Source of the DNA: an uncultured Prevotella sp.
Lineage (GTDB): Bacteria; Bacteroidota; Bacteroidia; Bacteroidales; Bacteroidaceae
Direction of reading: 5' to 3'
Assembly: GCA_905234845.1 (NCBI GenBank)
Contig: CAJOIW010000006.1
Span: forward strand, 1 to 64,000
Length of the DNA: 64,000 bases
Positions 33,585 to 42,999 of this stretch are shown here, piece after piece. The position numbers were made by a program, and so were the translations under genes. The notes under the pieces were generated by a model. It saw nothing but the letters and a program-made list of their open reading frames with translations, did no database searches and was not told the DNA's origin. Position 1 is the first letter of the stretch. Each line of letters opens with the position of its first letter.

Positions 33585-34073
33585 ATGATTAGCATTATCG
33601 CGGCCGTAGCCCGCAACAGAGCTATCGGCTATCAGAACAAACTTATTTACTGGCTGCCCAACGACCTAAAGCGTTTCCGGCTACTGACAACGGGGCACAC
33701 CATTATCATGGGGCGCCGCACCTTTGAGTCGTTACCCAAAGGCGCACTTCCTAATAGAAGAAATATCGTACTGAGCCGAAGCAAAAAGGAATTCCCCGGT
33801 TGTGAGAGTTTCCCGTCGCTTGAGGTGGCATTGCAACATTGCAAGAGCGATGAGGATGTCTATATCATAGGCGGCGCGGCGGTCTATGCGCAGGCAATGA
33901 AAGTGGCTGATCGTCTGTATCTGACAGAGATAGATGATACACCCGACAATGCCGATACCTTCTTTCCGCCTTACGGGAGTTGGAAAGAAATTAAGCGTGA
34001 CTGCCATCGGAAAGATGACCGCCACGCTTACGACTATGCCTTTGTCGACTATATGAGAGACGACAACTGTTAG
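33585..34073 (+). CDS. folA: dihydrofolate reductase
   Basis: The 162-residue enzyme reduces dihydrofolate with NADPH. It has MISIIAAVARNRAIGYQNKL at the N-terminus, the catalytic aspartate in WLPNDLKRFR, the NADPH motif TTGHTIIMGRRTFESLP and the DVYIIGGAAVYAQAM block. It forms a two-gene unit with thyA. The next gene converges with a gap of only 4 bp and no obvious terminator. Confidence 0.97.
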   Translation: MISIIAAVARNRAIGYQNKLIYWLPNDLKRFRLLTTGHTIIMGRRTFESLPKGALPNRRNIVLSRSKKEFPGCESFPSLEVALQHCKSDEDVYIIGGAAVYAQAMKVADRLYLTEIDDTPDNADTFFPPYGSWKEIKRDCHRKDDRHAYDYAFVDYMRDDNC

Positions 34074-34077
34074 CCCG

Positions 34078-34557
34078 TTATTTTGTTTTTACCTCTTCGA
34101 GTGCCGATACCCAGTTCGTGTCGATAGAAAATTGTGTGATATAGCCTGGGTTATCTATGTAGGCATAGACCATCTCTTTGTCCATATCATTGAACAGCGC
34201 GTTACCCGTCGTGGCACCCTTGAATCGCGCCATCACCAACTCACGCTCCTTCTTGTTCTTTGCCTCGGCCAGTTTCTTTACGTAAAGATTCACAAACTCA
34301 ATCAGCGCATTTGCCTGCGTGCCAAGCTCAATTACAGTGAAGCCTTCTGTCTGTCCGCCCTTTTCCAAAAGATAGTAGAGTGCATCATACTTGAAACAAG
34401 CCACCTTCCGCTCTTCCAGACCAAGCGACTTGTCGGCAGCTTGTTTTTCGGAATATGTCATCAGCCGTTTCACCTCATTGTAGATTTCTTCCTCCTGTGC
34501 ACTTGCACCCATCAAAAAGCTGCATAGCAAGGTGCAAACCATCAATATTTTCTTCAT
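34078..34557 (-). CDS. small secreted protein of unknown function
   Basis: A 159-residue exported protein: signal peptide MKKILMVCTLLCSFLMGASA, then a predominantly helical mature part (EEEIYNEVKRLMTYSEKQAA, FKYDALYYLLEKGGQTEGF, LIEFVNLYVKKLAEAKNKKE). I recognise no named family; similar short helical exported proteins are common in Bacteroidales. A TAAATTTG box on the minus strand (34617-34610) is a plausible promoter. It converges on folA. Confidence 0.75.
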   Translation of the reverse strand: MKKILMVCTLLCSFLMGASAQEEEIYNEVKRLMTYSEKQAADKSLGLEERKVACFKYDALYYLLEKGGQTEGFTVIELGTQANALIEFVNLYVKKLAEAKNKKERELVMARFKGATTGNALFNDMDKEMVYAYIDNPGYITQFSIDTNWVSALEEVKTK

Positions 34558-34871
34558 GCTTTTATTGTTATTTATTTGTTTTCTTTTTTCCTGCTTATCT
34601 GAAAGCGTGCAAATTTAGTGATAAAAAGCCGAACAGCCCCTAATCACTGTCATCCTTTTTTTCTTTTTTAATACTTTTTATCTACTCAAAACACTTCCAT
34701 CCCATGCCACGGCATTCATCACCCAAGAAACTAGCCTTCACGGCACGAAAGTTTATCTTTCGTTATCGGAAGACAAGAAAACGAACGTTTCTTTTGCGGT
34801 CTCATTTATTTTTCGTACCTTTGCAACCCGAAAAGTGAACATATAATTTAATAAGGTAAAACTACAAAATA
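34558..34871. other. divergent intergenic region before ileS
   Basis: It holds the ileS promoter and a diverged palindromic motif (CGAAAGTTTATCTTTCG near 34746) like the arms of the modular elements. No gene is seen. Confidence 0.65.
34793..34823 (+). promoter_or_regulatory. consensus promoter of ileS
   Basis: TTTG (34793-34796), 19 nt, TACCTTTG (34816-34823), 48 bp before the start codon. Confidence 0.85.
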
Positions 34872-37800
34872 ATGGCAAAGCGATTTGCAGAGCACAGCGG
34901 TCTTGACTTGACCGCGACGAACAACAGGATATTGGCACGATGGGAGCAGCTCGACGTATTCCATCGGAGTATTAACGAGCGCGAGGGACAGCCGCAGTTT
35001 GTATTCTTCGAAGGACCTCCGTCGGCCAATGGTCATCCTGGTATCCACCATGTATTGGCTCGCAGTATCAAAGACACTTTCAATCGTTATAAGACCATGC
35101 GCGGCTATCAGGTACACCGCAAGGCCGGATGGGACACACACGGACTGCCCGTAGAACTGGGTGTAGAGAAAGAGCTGGGCATTACCAAAGCCGACATCGA
35201 CAACCGCGAGAGTGACAAATACATCTCTACGGAAGAGTATAACCAAAAGTGTCGTGAGAACGTGATGAAGTTCACCGCCGAATGGCGTGAGCTGACCGAG
35301 CGAATGGGCTACTTCGTTGACCTCGACCATCCCTACATCACCTACGACAACAAATACATTGAGACGCTTTGGTGGCTACTGCGCCAGCTCTACGACCAAG
35401 GACTGCTCTACAAAGGCTACACCATACAGCCCTATTCTCCCGCTGCAGGAACCGGACTCTCAAGCCATGAGCTGAATCAGCCGGGCTGCTACCGCGACGT
35501 GAAGGACACCACCTGCACAGCTATGTTCAAGATTAAAGATAAGGCCGATTGGTACTTCCTCGCATGGACGACGACCCCCTGGACTCTGGCTGCCAACTCC
35601 GCACTCTGCGTGGGACCAAAGATTGACTACGTGGCCGTTAAGACCTTCAACCCCTACTCGGCAAAACCCGTGACCATCGTCATGGCCGAGGCACGACTCA
35701 ATGCCTATTTCAAGGAAGAAGGACGCGACGCCAACTTCGCAGCCTACAAGCAAGGCGACAAGGTGATTCCCTGGAAGGTGATTGCAAGATATAAAGGAAC
35801 CGATCTCACAGGCATGCGGTACGAACAGCTCATGCCGATGATACGTCCCATAGGTGATGCCTTCCGCGTCATCGAAGGCGACTATGTAACAACGGAAGAT
35901 GGTACAGGCATCGTACACATCGCCCCAAATTTTGGAGCCGACGATGCGTTCGTGGCAAAGAAGGCAGGTATCTGCCCTATTGTGCTCATCGACAAAAAAG
36001 GCAATGAGCGTCCTGTTGTCGACCTCGAAGGAAAATACTTCAACGTGGAAGACCTCGATGCTGACTTCGTTGAGAAATACGTGAACCTTGACGAGTGGCT
36101 GAAGTTTGCAGGCCGCTACGTGAAGAATGCCTATGACGACACGCTCACCGAGAAAGACGAGACGCTCGACATCTCCATTTGCATGGATCTGAAAGCACTT
36201 GGCAAAGTATTTAAGATAGAGAAACACACGCACAACTATCCGCACTGCTGGCGCACCGACAAACCTGTGCTCTACTATCCACTCGACTCGTGGTTTATTA
36301 AGTCTACAGCCAAGAAAGAGCGCATGGCCGAACTGAACAAGACCATCAACTGGCAACCTGAATCGACAGGAACAGGCCGTTTCGGAAACTGGCTTGAGAA
36401 CCTTAACGACTGGAACCTCTCGCGCTCGCGCTTCTGGGGCACACCACTACCTATCTGGCGATCAGAAGACGGAGAGGAAATCTGTATCGGTTCGGTGGAA
36501 GAACTTTACGACGAGATAGAGAAAGCCGTCGCAGTAGGTGTAATGACAACAAACCCACTGAAAGAAAAAGGCTTTGTACCTGGCAATATGAGCCAAGAGA
36601 ACTACGACCGCATCGACCTGCACCGCCCATACGTAGACCACATCGTACTGGTTTCGCCTACTGGCAAGCCCATGAAACGCGAAGCTGACCTCATCGACGT
36701 ATGGTTCGACTCTGGCTCTATGCCCTATGCACAAGTACACTACCCCTTCGAAAACCGCGATGCGATAGACAAACGGCTGGCCTTCCCCGCCGACTTCATC
36801 AATGAAGGTGTAGACCAGACACGTGGCTGGTTTTTCACTCTCCATGCTATCGCAACGATGGTATTCGACAGCGTAGCCTTCAAAAACGTTATCTCGACTG
36901 GCCTTGTACTCGACTCGAAGGGCAACAAAATGTCGAAGCACGTTGGCAATGTGATTAATCCGTTTGAGATGATAGAAAAATACGGTAGCGATGCTGTGCG
37001 ATTCTACATGATGACTAACTCGGAACCTTGGGACAACCTGAAATTCGATCCAGAAGGCGTGGACGAGGTTCGTCGTAAACTCTTTGGCACACTCTACAAC
37101 ACCTACTCATTCTTTGCCCTATACGCCAATGTTGACGGCTATGACCCGTCGGCCACGATTGGGTCGCAACGAGCTGAGCGTCCTGAAATCGACCGATGGA
37201 TTCTCTCATGTCTGAACACTTTGGTGAAACGTGTCATAGAAGATATGGACGGCTACGACCCCACACGTGCCGGACGACTGATTGACCAGTTCGTAAACGA
37301 TGACCTGTCAAACTGGTACGTGCGACTGAACCGCAAACGCTTCTGGGGTAAGGAGATGAGTGACGACAAACGCTCAGCCTACGACACACTCTACACCTGC
37401 CTGATGACCATTGCAAAACTACTTGCCCCATTTGCACCATTCTATACGGACGAACTCTATAAAGACCTCGGAGGTGAAATGGATAGTGTACATCTCGACA
37501 TGTTCCCTACCGCTAATGAGGAACTCATCGACAAGGAACTTGAAGCCCGAATGGAAATGGCTCAAAAGATTACCTCCATGACGCTTGCTCTACGTCGCAA
37601 AGTCAACATAAAAGTACGTCAACCACTACAGCAAATTATGATTCCCGCGGTGAACGATGAGCAACGACAGCACATTGAGGCCGTAAAGGAACTCATAAAG
37701 AATGAGGTCAACGTGAAAGAACTGAACTTTGTTGAAGGTCAGAGTATACTCGTTAAAAAAGTAAAGTGTAACTTCCGTACTATGGGTAAGAAATTCGGTA

Positions 37801-38267
37801 AACTCATGAAAGGTATCGCCACCCAGATGAACACACTTGACCAAGAGCAAATAGCATCACTTGAAAATACAGGGCAAATAGCTCTAATGGTTGAGGGACA
37901 AGAAGTTATTGTAGACAAAGAAGATGTGGAAATCATCAGCGAGGACATTCCAGGATGGTTAGTTTCAAACGAAGGCAACCTTACCGTAGCCCTTGAAGTT
38001 GAGCTTAATGATGAGCTACGCAAAGAGGGCATGGCTCGCGAACTCATTAACCGTATACAAAACTTGAGAAAAGAAAGTGGCTTTGAGATTACTGACCGCA
38101 TCAGCGTTGTCATTGGGTCAAACGAACAGACCGATGACGCCATTGAAGCTTATGGAGATTATATTAAAACGCAAGTGCTGGCTATCGATATTACCATTGC
38201 CGAAAATGATGGCACCAGAGTGGATTTCGACGATTTTTCAATCAATATTACAATCAATAAGAATTAA
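34872..38267 (+). CDS. ileS: isoleucyl-tRNA synthetase
   Basis: IleS charges tRNA-Ile. At 1131 residues it is the long form seen in Bacteroidota and eukaryotes rather than the about 940-residue E. coli form. It shows the class I HIGH motif as HPGIHH (PPSANGHPGIHHVLARSIKD, about residue 50), the editing domain threonine-rich block (YFLAWTTTPWTLAANSALC), WFDSGSMPYAQVHYP, and KMSKS as DSKGNKMSKHVGN (about residue 680). The anticodon-binding helices and a C-terminal extension follow. It lacks the zinc-binding C-terminus of the short form. A dksA-like gene follows after 22 bp, starting a long rightward cluster. Confidence 0.98.
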   Translation: MAKRFAEHSGLDLTATNNRILARWEQLDVFHRSINEREGQPQFVFFEGPPSANGHPGIHHVLARSIKDTFNRYKTMRGYQVHRKAGWDTHGLPVELGVEKELGITKADIDNRESDKYISTEEYNQKCRENVMKFTAEWRELTERMGYFVDLDHPYITYDNKYIETLWWLLRQLYDQGLLYKGYTIQPYSPAAGTGLSSHELNQPGCYRDVKDTTCTAMFKIKDKADWYFLAWTTTPWTLAANSALCVGPKIDYVAVKTFNPYSAKPVTIVMAEARLNAYFKEEGRDANFAAYKQGDKVIPWKVIARYKGTDLTGMRYEQLMPMIRPIGDAFRVIEGDYVTTEDGTGIVHIAPNFGADDAFVAKKAGICPIVLIDKKGNERPVVDLEGKYFNVEDLDADFVEKYVNLDEWLKFAGRYVKNAYDDTLTEKDETLDISICMDLKALGKVFKIEKHTHNYPHCWRTDKPVLYYPLDSWFIKSTAKKERMAELNKTINWQPESTGTGRFGNWLENLNDWNLSRSRFWGTPLPIWRSEDGEEICIGSVEELYDEIEKAVAVGVMTTNPLKEKGFVPGNMSQENYDRIDLHRPYVDHIVLVSPTGKPMKREADLIDVWFDSGSMPYAQVHYPFENRDAIDKRLAFPADFINEGVDQTRGWFFTLHAIATMVFDSVAFKNVISTGLVLDSKGNKMSKHVGNVINPFEMIEKYGSDAVRFYMMTNSEPWDNLKFDPEGVDEVRRKLFGTLYNTYSFFALYANVDGYDPSATIGSQRAERPEIDRWILSCLNTLVKRVIEDMDGYDPTRAGRLIDQFVNDDLSNWYVRLNRKRFWGKEMSDDKRSAYDTLYTCLMTIAKLLAPFAPFYTDELYKDLGGEMDSVHLDMFPTANEELIDKELEARMEMAQKITSMTLALRRKVNIKVRQPLQQIMIPAVNDEQRQHIEAVKELIKNEVNVKELNFVEGQSILVKKVKCNFRTMGKKFGKLMKGIATQMNTLDQEQIASLENTGQIALMVEGQEVIVDKEDVEIISEDIPGWLVSNEGNLTVALEVELNDELRKEGMARELINRIQNLRKESGFEITDRISVVIGSNEQTDDAIEAYGDYIKTQVLAIDITIAENDGTRVDFDDFSINITINKN

Positions 38268-38289
38268 CAAATAAATAAGAATACAGATT

Positions 38290-38670
38290 ATGGCAGAAAA
38301 AACACGTTATTCGGATCAGGAACTCGAGGAGTTCCGCTCCATCATCAATGACAAACTATCACTGGCCCGCCGCGACTACAACACGATGATGCGCCAGATA
38401 AGAAATGTAGACGGCAACGATGTTGACGATACATCGCCAACATACAAGGCACTTGAAGAGGGAAGCCTAACCCAGTCGAAAGAAGAACTTATCCGTATGG
38501 CCAGCCGCCAACAGAAATTCATTCAAGGACTGGAAGCCGCACTCGTACGCATCGAGAACAAGACCTACGGCATCGATCGTATGACAGGCGAGCTGATACC
38601 GAAGGAACGTCTCCGCGCTGTGCCTCATGCTACCCTTAGCGTAGAGTCGAAGATTAAAAGCAAGCGATGA
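38290..38670 (+). CDS. DksA/TraR-family protein lacking zinc-finger cysteines
   Basis: A 126-residue protein with the DksA helical hairpin (RYSDQELEEFRSIINDKL, QQKFIQGLEAALVRIENKTY) and the C-terminal GELIPKERLRAVPHATLSVE block of the family. DksA-type proteins bind in the RNA polymerase secondary channel and modulate transcription with ppGpp. The usual CxxC in YGICRxTG is replaced here (YGIDRMTG), and the protein has no cysteine at all, so the C-terminal fold must be zinc-independent. The lspA start overlaps its stop by 4 bp. Confidence 0.9.
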   Translation: MAEKTRYSDQELEEFRSIINDKLSLARRDYNTMMRQIRNVDGNDVDDTSPTYKALEEGSLTQSKEELIRMASRQQKFIQGLEAALVRIENKTYGIDRMTGELIPKERLRAVPHATLSVESKIKSKR

Positions 38671-39347
38671 CGAAGAGGAAACTGTTCACGGAAGGACGGA
38701 TAGCCATACTGCTCATCATAGCTGTCTTACTGATAGACCAGGTTATCAAGATTGCAGTAAAAACCAATATGTGCATTGGTATGGGAAACCATATCCATAT
38801 CACCGATTGGTTCTACATTGAGTTCATAGAGAACAGCGGCATGGCCTACGGCATGACCTTCATTAACAAATTGGCTCTCAGTCTGTTTCGTATCGTAGCC
38901 ATAGCCATCATGGGATGGTATGTCTACAAATTGTTGGGACGTAAGCACAGGAAGAGCTATGTCTTTTGTCTTTCGTTCATTCTTGCCGGCGCAGCAGGCA
39001 ACCTCTTCGATTCCATGTTCTACGGACTTATTTTCAGTCCTTCCACCCCATTTGAGCCCGCTCATTTTGTTCCTTTTGGCGAAGGCTATGCACCATTCCT
39101 TTATGGCAAAGTGGTCGACATGTTCTACTTCCCTATCATCGAAACCACATGGCCACAATGGATGCCGTTTGTAGGCGGTGAAGAGTTTATCTTTTTCTCA
39201 CCGGTGTTCAACTTTGCCGATGCCTGCATCAGCGTGGGAGTGGTGGTACTGTTGATTTTTTTCCGTAAAGACTTGGAAAGTATCAACGAAGTTTTTTCGT
39301 TTAGGAAAAACAAGTATGACAATCATGAGGAACCGTCCGAGACATAA
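38667..39347 (+). CDS. lspA: lipoprotein signal peptidase (signal peptidase II)
   Basis: LspA cleaves lipoprotein signal peptides after diacylglyceryl modification of cysteine. The 226-residue protein has four membrane helices and the conserved motifs ENSGMAYG, AAGNLFDSMFYG and FNFADACISVG holding the two catalytic aspartates. It is longer than E. coli LspA (164 residues) due to a periplasmic insertion, as usual in Bacteroidota. It overlaps the upstream gene by 4 bp and the next (a lipoprotein gene) by 32 bp, giving a tightly packed operon. Confidence 0.96.
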   Translation: MTKRKLFTEGRIAILLIIAVLLIDQVIKIAVKTNMCIGMGNHIHITDWFYIEFIENSGMAYGMTFINKLALSLFRIVAIAIMGWYVYKLLGRKHRKSYVFCLSFILAGAAGNLFDSMFYGLIFSPSTPFEPAHFVPFGEGYAPFLYGKVVDMFYFPIIETTWPQWMPFVGGEEFIFFSPVFNFADACISVGVVVLLIFFRKDLESINEVFSFRKNKYDNHEEPSET

Positions 39348-40320
39348 GCTACTGCTTACCGCACTGGCAATTGTCTTGTTTATGTGCATGGCAGCATGCC
39401 GGTCAAAAGAGAAAGAGCACGTTATCTCCACCCATAAGATGGAGGCCATACTCTATGACTACCATCTCGCACAAGGTCTGGCACAGATGCGCCCAAGCGA
39501 TGCGCTCATCATGTTGAAATTTCAAACCGCCATCCTCGACAAGCATGGTGTTTCTCAGGAAGACTTTGATTCTTCAATGGCCTACTATATGCGTCACACC
39601 GAGCAGATGCATGACATCTATGAACGGCTTTCCAACCGACTGAGCGATGAGGCTGTTGCACAAGGATCGTCATTGAGCGAGATAGGAAATGGAGGGATGG
39701 CAATTAATGGTGACACCACTAGCATCTGGAAGGGACAGACTGCCGCCGTGCTCAATCCCTATCCTCCTTTCAACCGCATGGACTTCAATATCAAAGCCGA
39801 TACAACCTTCCATGCCGGCGACCGTGTAACTCTCGATTTTAACACGCAGTTTATCTATCAAGACGGCATTCGCGATGCCATCGCCATGCTCGCGATTACC
39901 TTTAAAAACGACAGCACGGACACACAAATCATCCACGCCAATTCGACCTCACATTATTCGCTCAGCCTCACCGACAACGAACGGCTCGGCATTAAAGCTG
40001 TGAGAGGATTTTTCCTTCTCCCTTCAAGCAACGATTTGACAGACTCTAAGACCACTCTCCGCATGGCTCTCCTCACTGATATCCGCCTAGTGAGAATGCA
40101 CATCATAGAGCCGAAGACACCTGTAAGTATTCCCGAGAGAACAGACTCTACCATACAGAAAAGTATTCCCTCGCCCACCCCACATTCTTCCACACAGGAA
40201 ATGTCTCCATCACCCACCTCAAAATACCCCATTCACAAGAAAGAAATACCCCCCCTCAAGAAAACTCCAATCAAGCGACTAGCTCCCGACAGACGAATCA
40301 TTAACCCTCAAAAACCATAA
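39316..40320 (+). CDS. DUF4296 lipoprotein
   Basis: A 334-residue predicted lipoprotein: signal sequence ending in lipobox MAAC (RHKLLLTALAIVLFMCMAAC). The N-terminal domain (HKMEAILYDYHLAQGLAQ, FDSSMAYYMRHTEQMHDIYE) matches DUF4296. The middle is beta-rich and the C-terminus is Pro/Ser/Thr/Lys-rich (SIPSPTPHSSTQEMSPSPTS), probably an unstructured linker. It overlaps lspA by 32 bp, so its own start codon lies inside lspA. An ATG three codons later (39325) is an alternative start. Function is unknown. Confidence 0.82.
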   Translation: MTIMRNRPRHKLLLTALAIVLFMCMAACRSKEKEHVISTHKMEAILYDYHLAQGLAQMRPSDALIMLKFQTAILDKHGVSQEDFDSSMAYYMRHTEQMHDIYERLSNRLSDEAVAQGSSLSEIGNGGMAINGDTTSIWKGQTAAVLNPYPPFNRMDFNIKADTTFHAGDRVTLDFNTQFIYQDGIRDAIAMLAITFKNDSTDTQIIHANSTSHYSLSLTDNERLGIKAVRGFFLLPSSNDLTDSKTTLRMALLTDIRLVRMHIIEPKTPVSIPERTDSTIQKSIPSPTPHSSTQEMSPSPTSKYPIHKKEIPPLKKTPIKRLAPDRRIINPQKP

Positions 40321-40326
40321 AAAAAT

Positions 40327-41175
40327 ATGCTTAGCGTAGAAGAATTAGTCGACAAACTTATAGATTTAGCCTTTGCAGAGGACATCGGTGACGGCGACCA
40401 CACCACCCTTTGCTGTATTCCCGAAAACGCGATGGGACGCTCGCACCTGCTTATCAAAGAAGACGGCATCCTTGCAGGAATCGAGGTGGCTAAAGAGGTA
40501 TTCCGCCGCTTCGACTCGGAGATGCAAGTTGATGTGCTCATCGAAGATGGGACTCCCGTAAAAGTGGGCGATATCGCCATGGTTGTAAGTGGCCGCATCC
40601 GTTCACTCCTACAGACCGAGCGACTCATGCTCAACATTATGCAACGAATGAGTGGTATTGCCACTACCACTAATAAATATGTGAAACGGCTCGAAGGTAC
40701 CGGCACTCGTGTTTTAGACACTCGCAAGACAACCCCTGGCTTGCGGATGCTTGAGAAGCAGGCCGTGAAGATTGGTGGCGGGTGTAACCACCGCATAGGA
40801 CTCTTCGACATGATACTACTCAAAGACAATCACGTCGATTTTGCTGGTGGCATAGAAAATGCCATCGACCGTTGCCACGCCTATCTTAAGGAAAAAGGAC
40901 TCGACCTAAAAATAGAAATAGAAGTGCGCAACTTCGATGAATTAAATCAGGTACTCCGCCATGGTGGCGTTGACCGCATCATGCTCGATAACTTTAGCGT
41001 TACCGACACGAAGAAAGCCGTCGACCTCATTGCCCACCGCTACGAAACGGAATCCTCTGGTGGTATCACCATTGACACCATTCGCGATTATGCCCTACAA
41101 GGAGTCGACTACGTTTCTGTCGGTGCGCTTACCCATAGCGTGAAAGGTCTCGACATGAGCTTCAAAGCATGCTGA
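40327..41175 (+). CDS. nadC: nicotinate-nucleotide pyrophosphorylase (carboxylating)
   Basis: NadC makes nicotinate mononucleotide from quinolinate and PRPP in de novo NAD synthesis. The 282-residue protein carries FAEDIGDGDHTT at the N-terminus, LMLNIMQRMSGIAT, the active-site RKTTPGLRMLEKQAVKIGGG and HRIGLFDMILLKDNH, IEIEVRNFDE, and GGVDRIMLDNFS. It starts 6 bp after the DUF4296 gene and overlaps the M23 peptidase gene by 7 bp. Confidence 0.97.
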   Translation: MLSVEELVDKLIDLAFAEDIGDGDHTTLCCIPENAMGRSHLLIKEDGILAGIEVAKEVFRRFDSEMQVDVLIEDGTPVKVGDIAMVVSGRIRSLLQTERLMLNIMQRMSGIATTTNKYVKRLEGTGTRVLDTRKTTPGLRMLEKQAVKIGGGCNHRIGLFDMILLKDNHVDFAGGIENAIDRCHAYLKEKGLDLKIEIEVRNFDELNQVLRHGGVDRIMLDNFSVTDTKKAVDLIAHRYETESSGGITIDTIRDYALQGVDYVSVGALTHSVKGLDMSFKAC

Positions 41176-42320
41176 AAAGACTGAGATATCTCGCTATTAT
41201 TGTCCTAACGATTGTCTCCGTTAAAGCATTGCCGGAGCCACTCTTTTCTTCACCCCTTCATTTTCGTGCATTGTTAGCTGGAAATTTTGGTGAAACACGA
41301 ACCAAGCATTTTCACTCAGGCATCGACATCAAGACCAAAGGCAAAGAAGGAAAAGGCATCTTCGCTGTTGGCGATGGTTATATCTCAAAGGTAGTGGAAA
41401 ATGACCCAAATATCGGCAATGCCCTCTTCATTCAACATCCTGAAGGCTACGTCAGCATTTATTGCCATCTACAACGCTTCATTGGCAATCTCCATGAAAA
41501 CATGAAAAAAAAACCGGTTGCTAAAGGTCAGCTCATTGCTGTCAGCGGTAACACGGGAGCATCTGAGGGGCCACATCTACATTTAGAACTACGCGATGCC
41601 CGAACAGATGAATGTCTTGACCCTCTCGACTATATAGTACTTGACTATCTCGACAAACAACCCCCTGTGCTCCATTTCATAAAAGTCTATCCTCAAGATA
41701 CACTCTCGCATTTCGACGGACACACCTCACCACATATTTTCAGCTCGGTCAATGAAGAGAATACCCGACAAAAAGCGGTTACCTCAACGAAGGAGGACTG
41801 GGGAACCCACATGGCATGGGGAAAACTGGCCTTTTCTATCAATGCATACGATTACATGGAAGGCTCTAACAACAAACTGGGACTGCATAGTATCAAATGC
41901 TACGTAGACAACCAGCTCGTTTTCAGCCGTAATATGGAACGTTTCTCCATCACCGACCACACCCTTGCCGACCTTACATGTGATCAAGAAGAGCTCCTCT
42001 CAAACAACAAGATTTTCATCTATACCTGGTTTCCCTCAACGCTTCCACTTCAACACAACTCCCTTTATACCATCAACCGTGAACGTGGAATTATCAATAT
42101 CGATCATGAGAAAGACTACCACCTGCTCTATGTATTAACTGACCAACAAGGCAACGAGAGCCATTACACTTTCACCATAAAGGGACAAAAAGAATATAAA
42201 GAAACCAAGCAACAAGAGAACGAGGAAAAAGTAGAGAAACGCCACCACGAACCGATAAAGAAAATCCACAAACGCAAACCCTATAAACGTAAACATAAAC
42301 ATAAACGCAAAAACCGGTAA
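41169..42320 (+). CDS. M23-family (LytM) peptidase
   Basis: The 383-residue exported protein has a signal sequence (MLKRLRYLAIIVLTIVSVKA) and a LytM zinc-peptidase domain near the N-terminus: FHSGIDIKTK supplies His and Asp ligands, and GPHLHLELRD the HxH motif, so the site looks complete. It should cut peptidoglycan peptide cross-links. A beta-rich region follows (about residues 170-340). The last 50 residues are extremely basic (KIHKRKPYKRKHKHKRKNR), encoded by an AAACGTAAACATAAACATAA repeat; such a tail could bind anionic surfaces. The gene overlaps nadC by 7 bp. Confidence 0.9.
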   Translation: MLKRLRYLAIIVLTIVSVKALPEPLFSSPLHFRALLAGNFGETRTKHFHSGIDIKTKGKEGKGIFAVGDGYISKVVENDPNIGNALFIQHPEGYVSIYCHLQRFIGNLHENMKKKPVAKGQLIAVSGNTGASEGPHLHLELRDARTDECLDPLDYIVLDYLDKQPPVLHFIKVYPQDTLSHFDGHTSPHIFSSVNEENTRQKAVTSTKEDWGTHMAWGKLAFSINAYDYMEGSNNKLGLHSIKCYVDNQLVFSRNMERFSITDHTLADLTCDQEELLSNNKIFIYTWFPSTLPLQHNSLYTINRERGIINIDHEKDYHLLYVLTDQQGNESHYTFTIKGQKEYKETKQQENEEKVEKRHHEPIKKIHKRKPYKRKHKHKRKNR

Positions 42321-42324
42321 GAAT

Positions 42325-42993
42325 ATGAAAACATTAAAAACATTGCGCACCCTAATTATTGCGACCACAAGTGCGCTAATGGTGGGATGCACCACCATGG
42401 GAACTCCTTTTGGAACGGGCGTCGGCACAAGTAACCAAACAACAGATGTGCTTTCGGGTGTGCTCGGAGCCATCACCAATGGCGAGGCCATAACGGGTGT
42501 GCTGAGCAGCGTCATCGGCCTTGACAAAATGACTCAACGCCAACTCATCGGCACATGGGTATATGAAGGACCAGGATGTGCCTTCACCTCACAGAGCGCA
42601 CTGGCACGTGCTGGAGGCGAGATTGCCGCCACACAGGTAGAGGAGAAACTGGCCGACCAATATGCCAAGCTTGGTCTGAATGCCAAGAACACCATTGTGC
42701 AATTCAACCAAGACGGCACTTATGCAGCAGTCATTGGTGGCCGCAAAATGAGTGGCAAATACACCTATGATGAGAAAAACTGTGCTGTTAAAATGTCAGG
42801 ATTGTTACTCTCGCTCAACGGTTATGTGAAGCGAAATAGTTTAGGAGGCATGAGCTTGCTCTTTGAGTCAAAGAAAATACTCCCCGTGTTACAAGCCATC
42901 GCATCGATGAGTGGAAACACCTCCCTTGAAACCATCGGCGAAATCAGTAAAAACTACGATGGTGTGCGCATCGGCTTCGACATGAAGAAATAA
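42325..42993 (+). CDS. DUF4923 lipoprotein
   Basis: A 222-residue lipoprotein with lipobox MVGC (Cys22). The mature part has a Gly/Thr-rich start, the pattern QLIGTWVYEGPGCAFTS and a lipocalin-like second half (GTYAAVIGGRKMSGKYTY), matching DUF4923. Function is unknown. It is the last gene of the cluster begun by ileS and ends 6 bp before the convergent murB. Confidence 0.85.
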   Translation: MKTLKTLRTLIIATTSALMVGCTTMGTPFGTGVGTSNQTTDVLSGVLGAITNGEAITGVLSSVIGLDKMTQRQLIGTWVYEGPGCAFTSQSALARAGGEIAATQVEEKLADQYAKLGLNAKNTIVQFNQDGTYAAVIGGRKMSGKYTYDEKNCAVKMSGLLLSLNGYVKRNSLGGMSLLFESKKILPVLQAIASMSGNTSLETIGEISKNYDGVRIGFDMKK

Positions 42994-42999
42994 CGAGAA

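Noticed and set aside
35460-36356. 298-codon minus-strand ORF
   Set aside because: Fully antisense to ileS and without domains.
39316-39347. Frameshift between lspA and the DUF4296 gene
   Set aside because: The overlap is natural: both proteins have complete ends and the lipoprotein has its own signal peptide.
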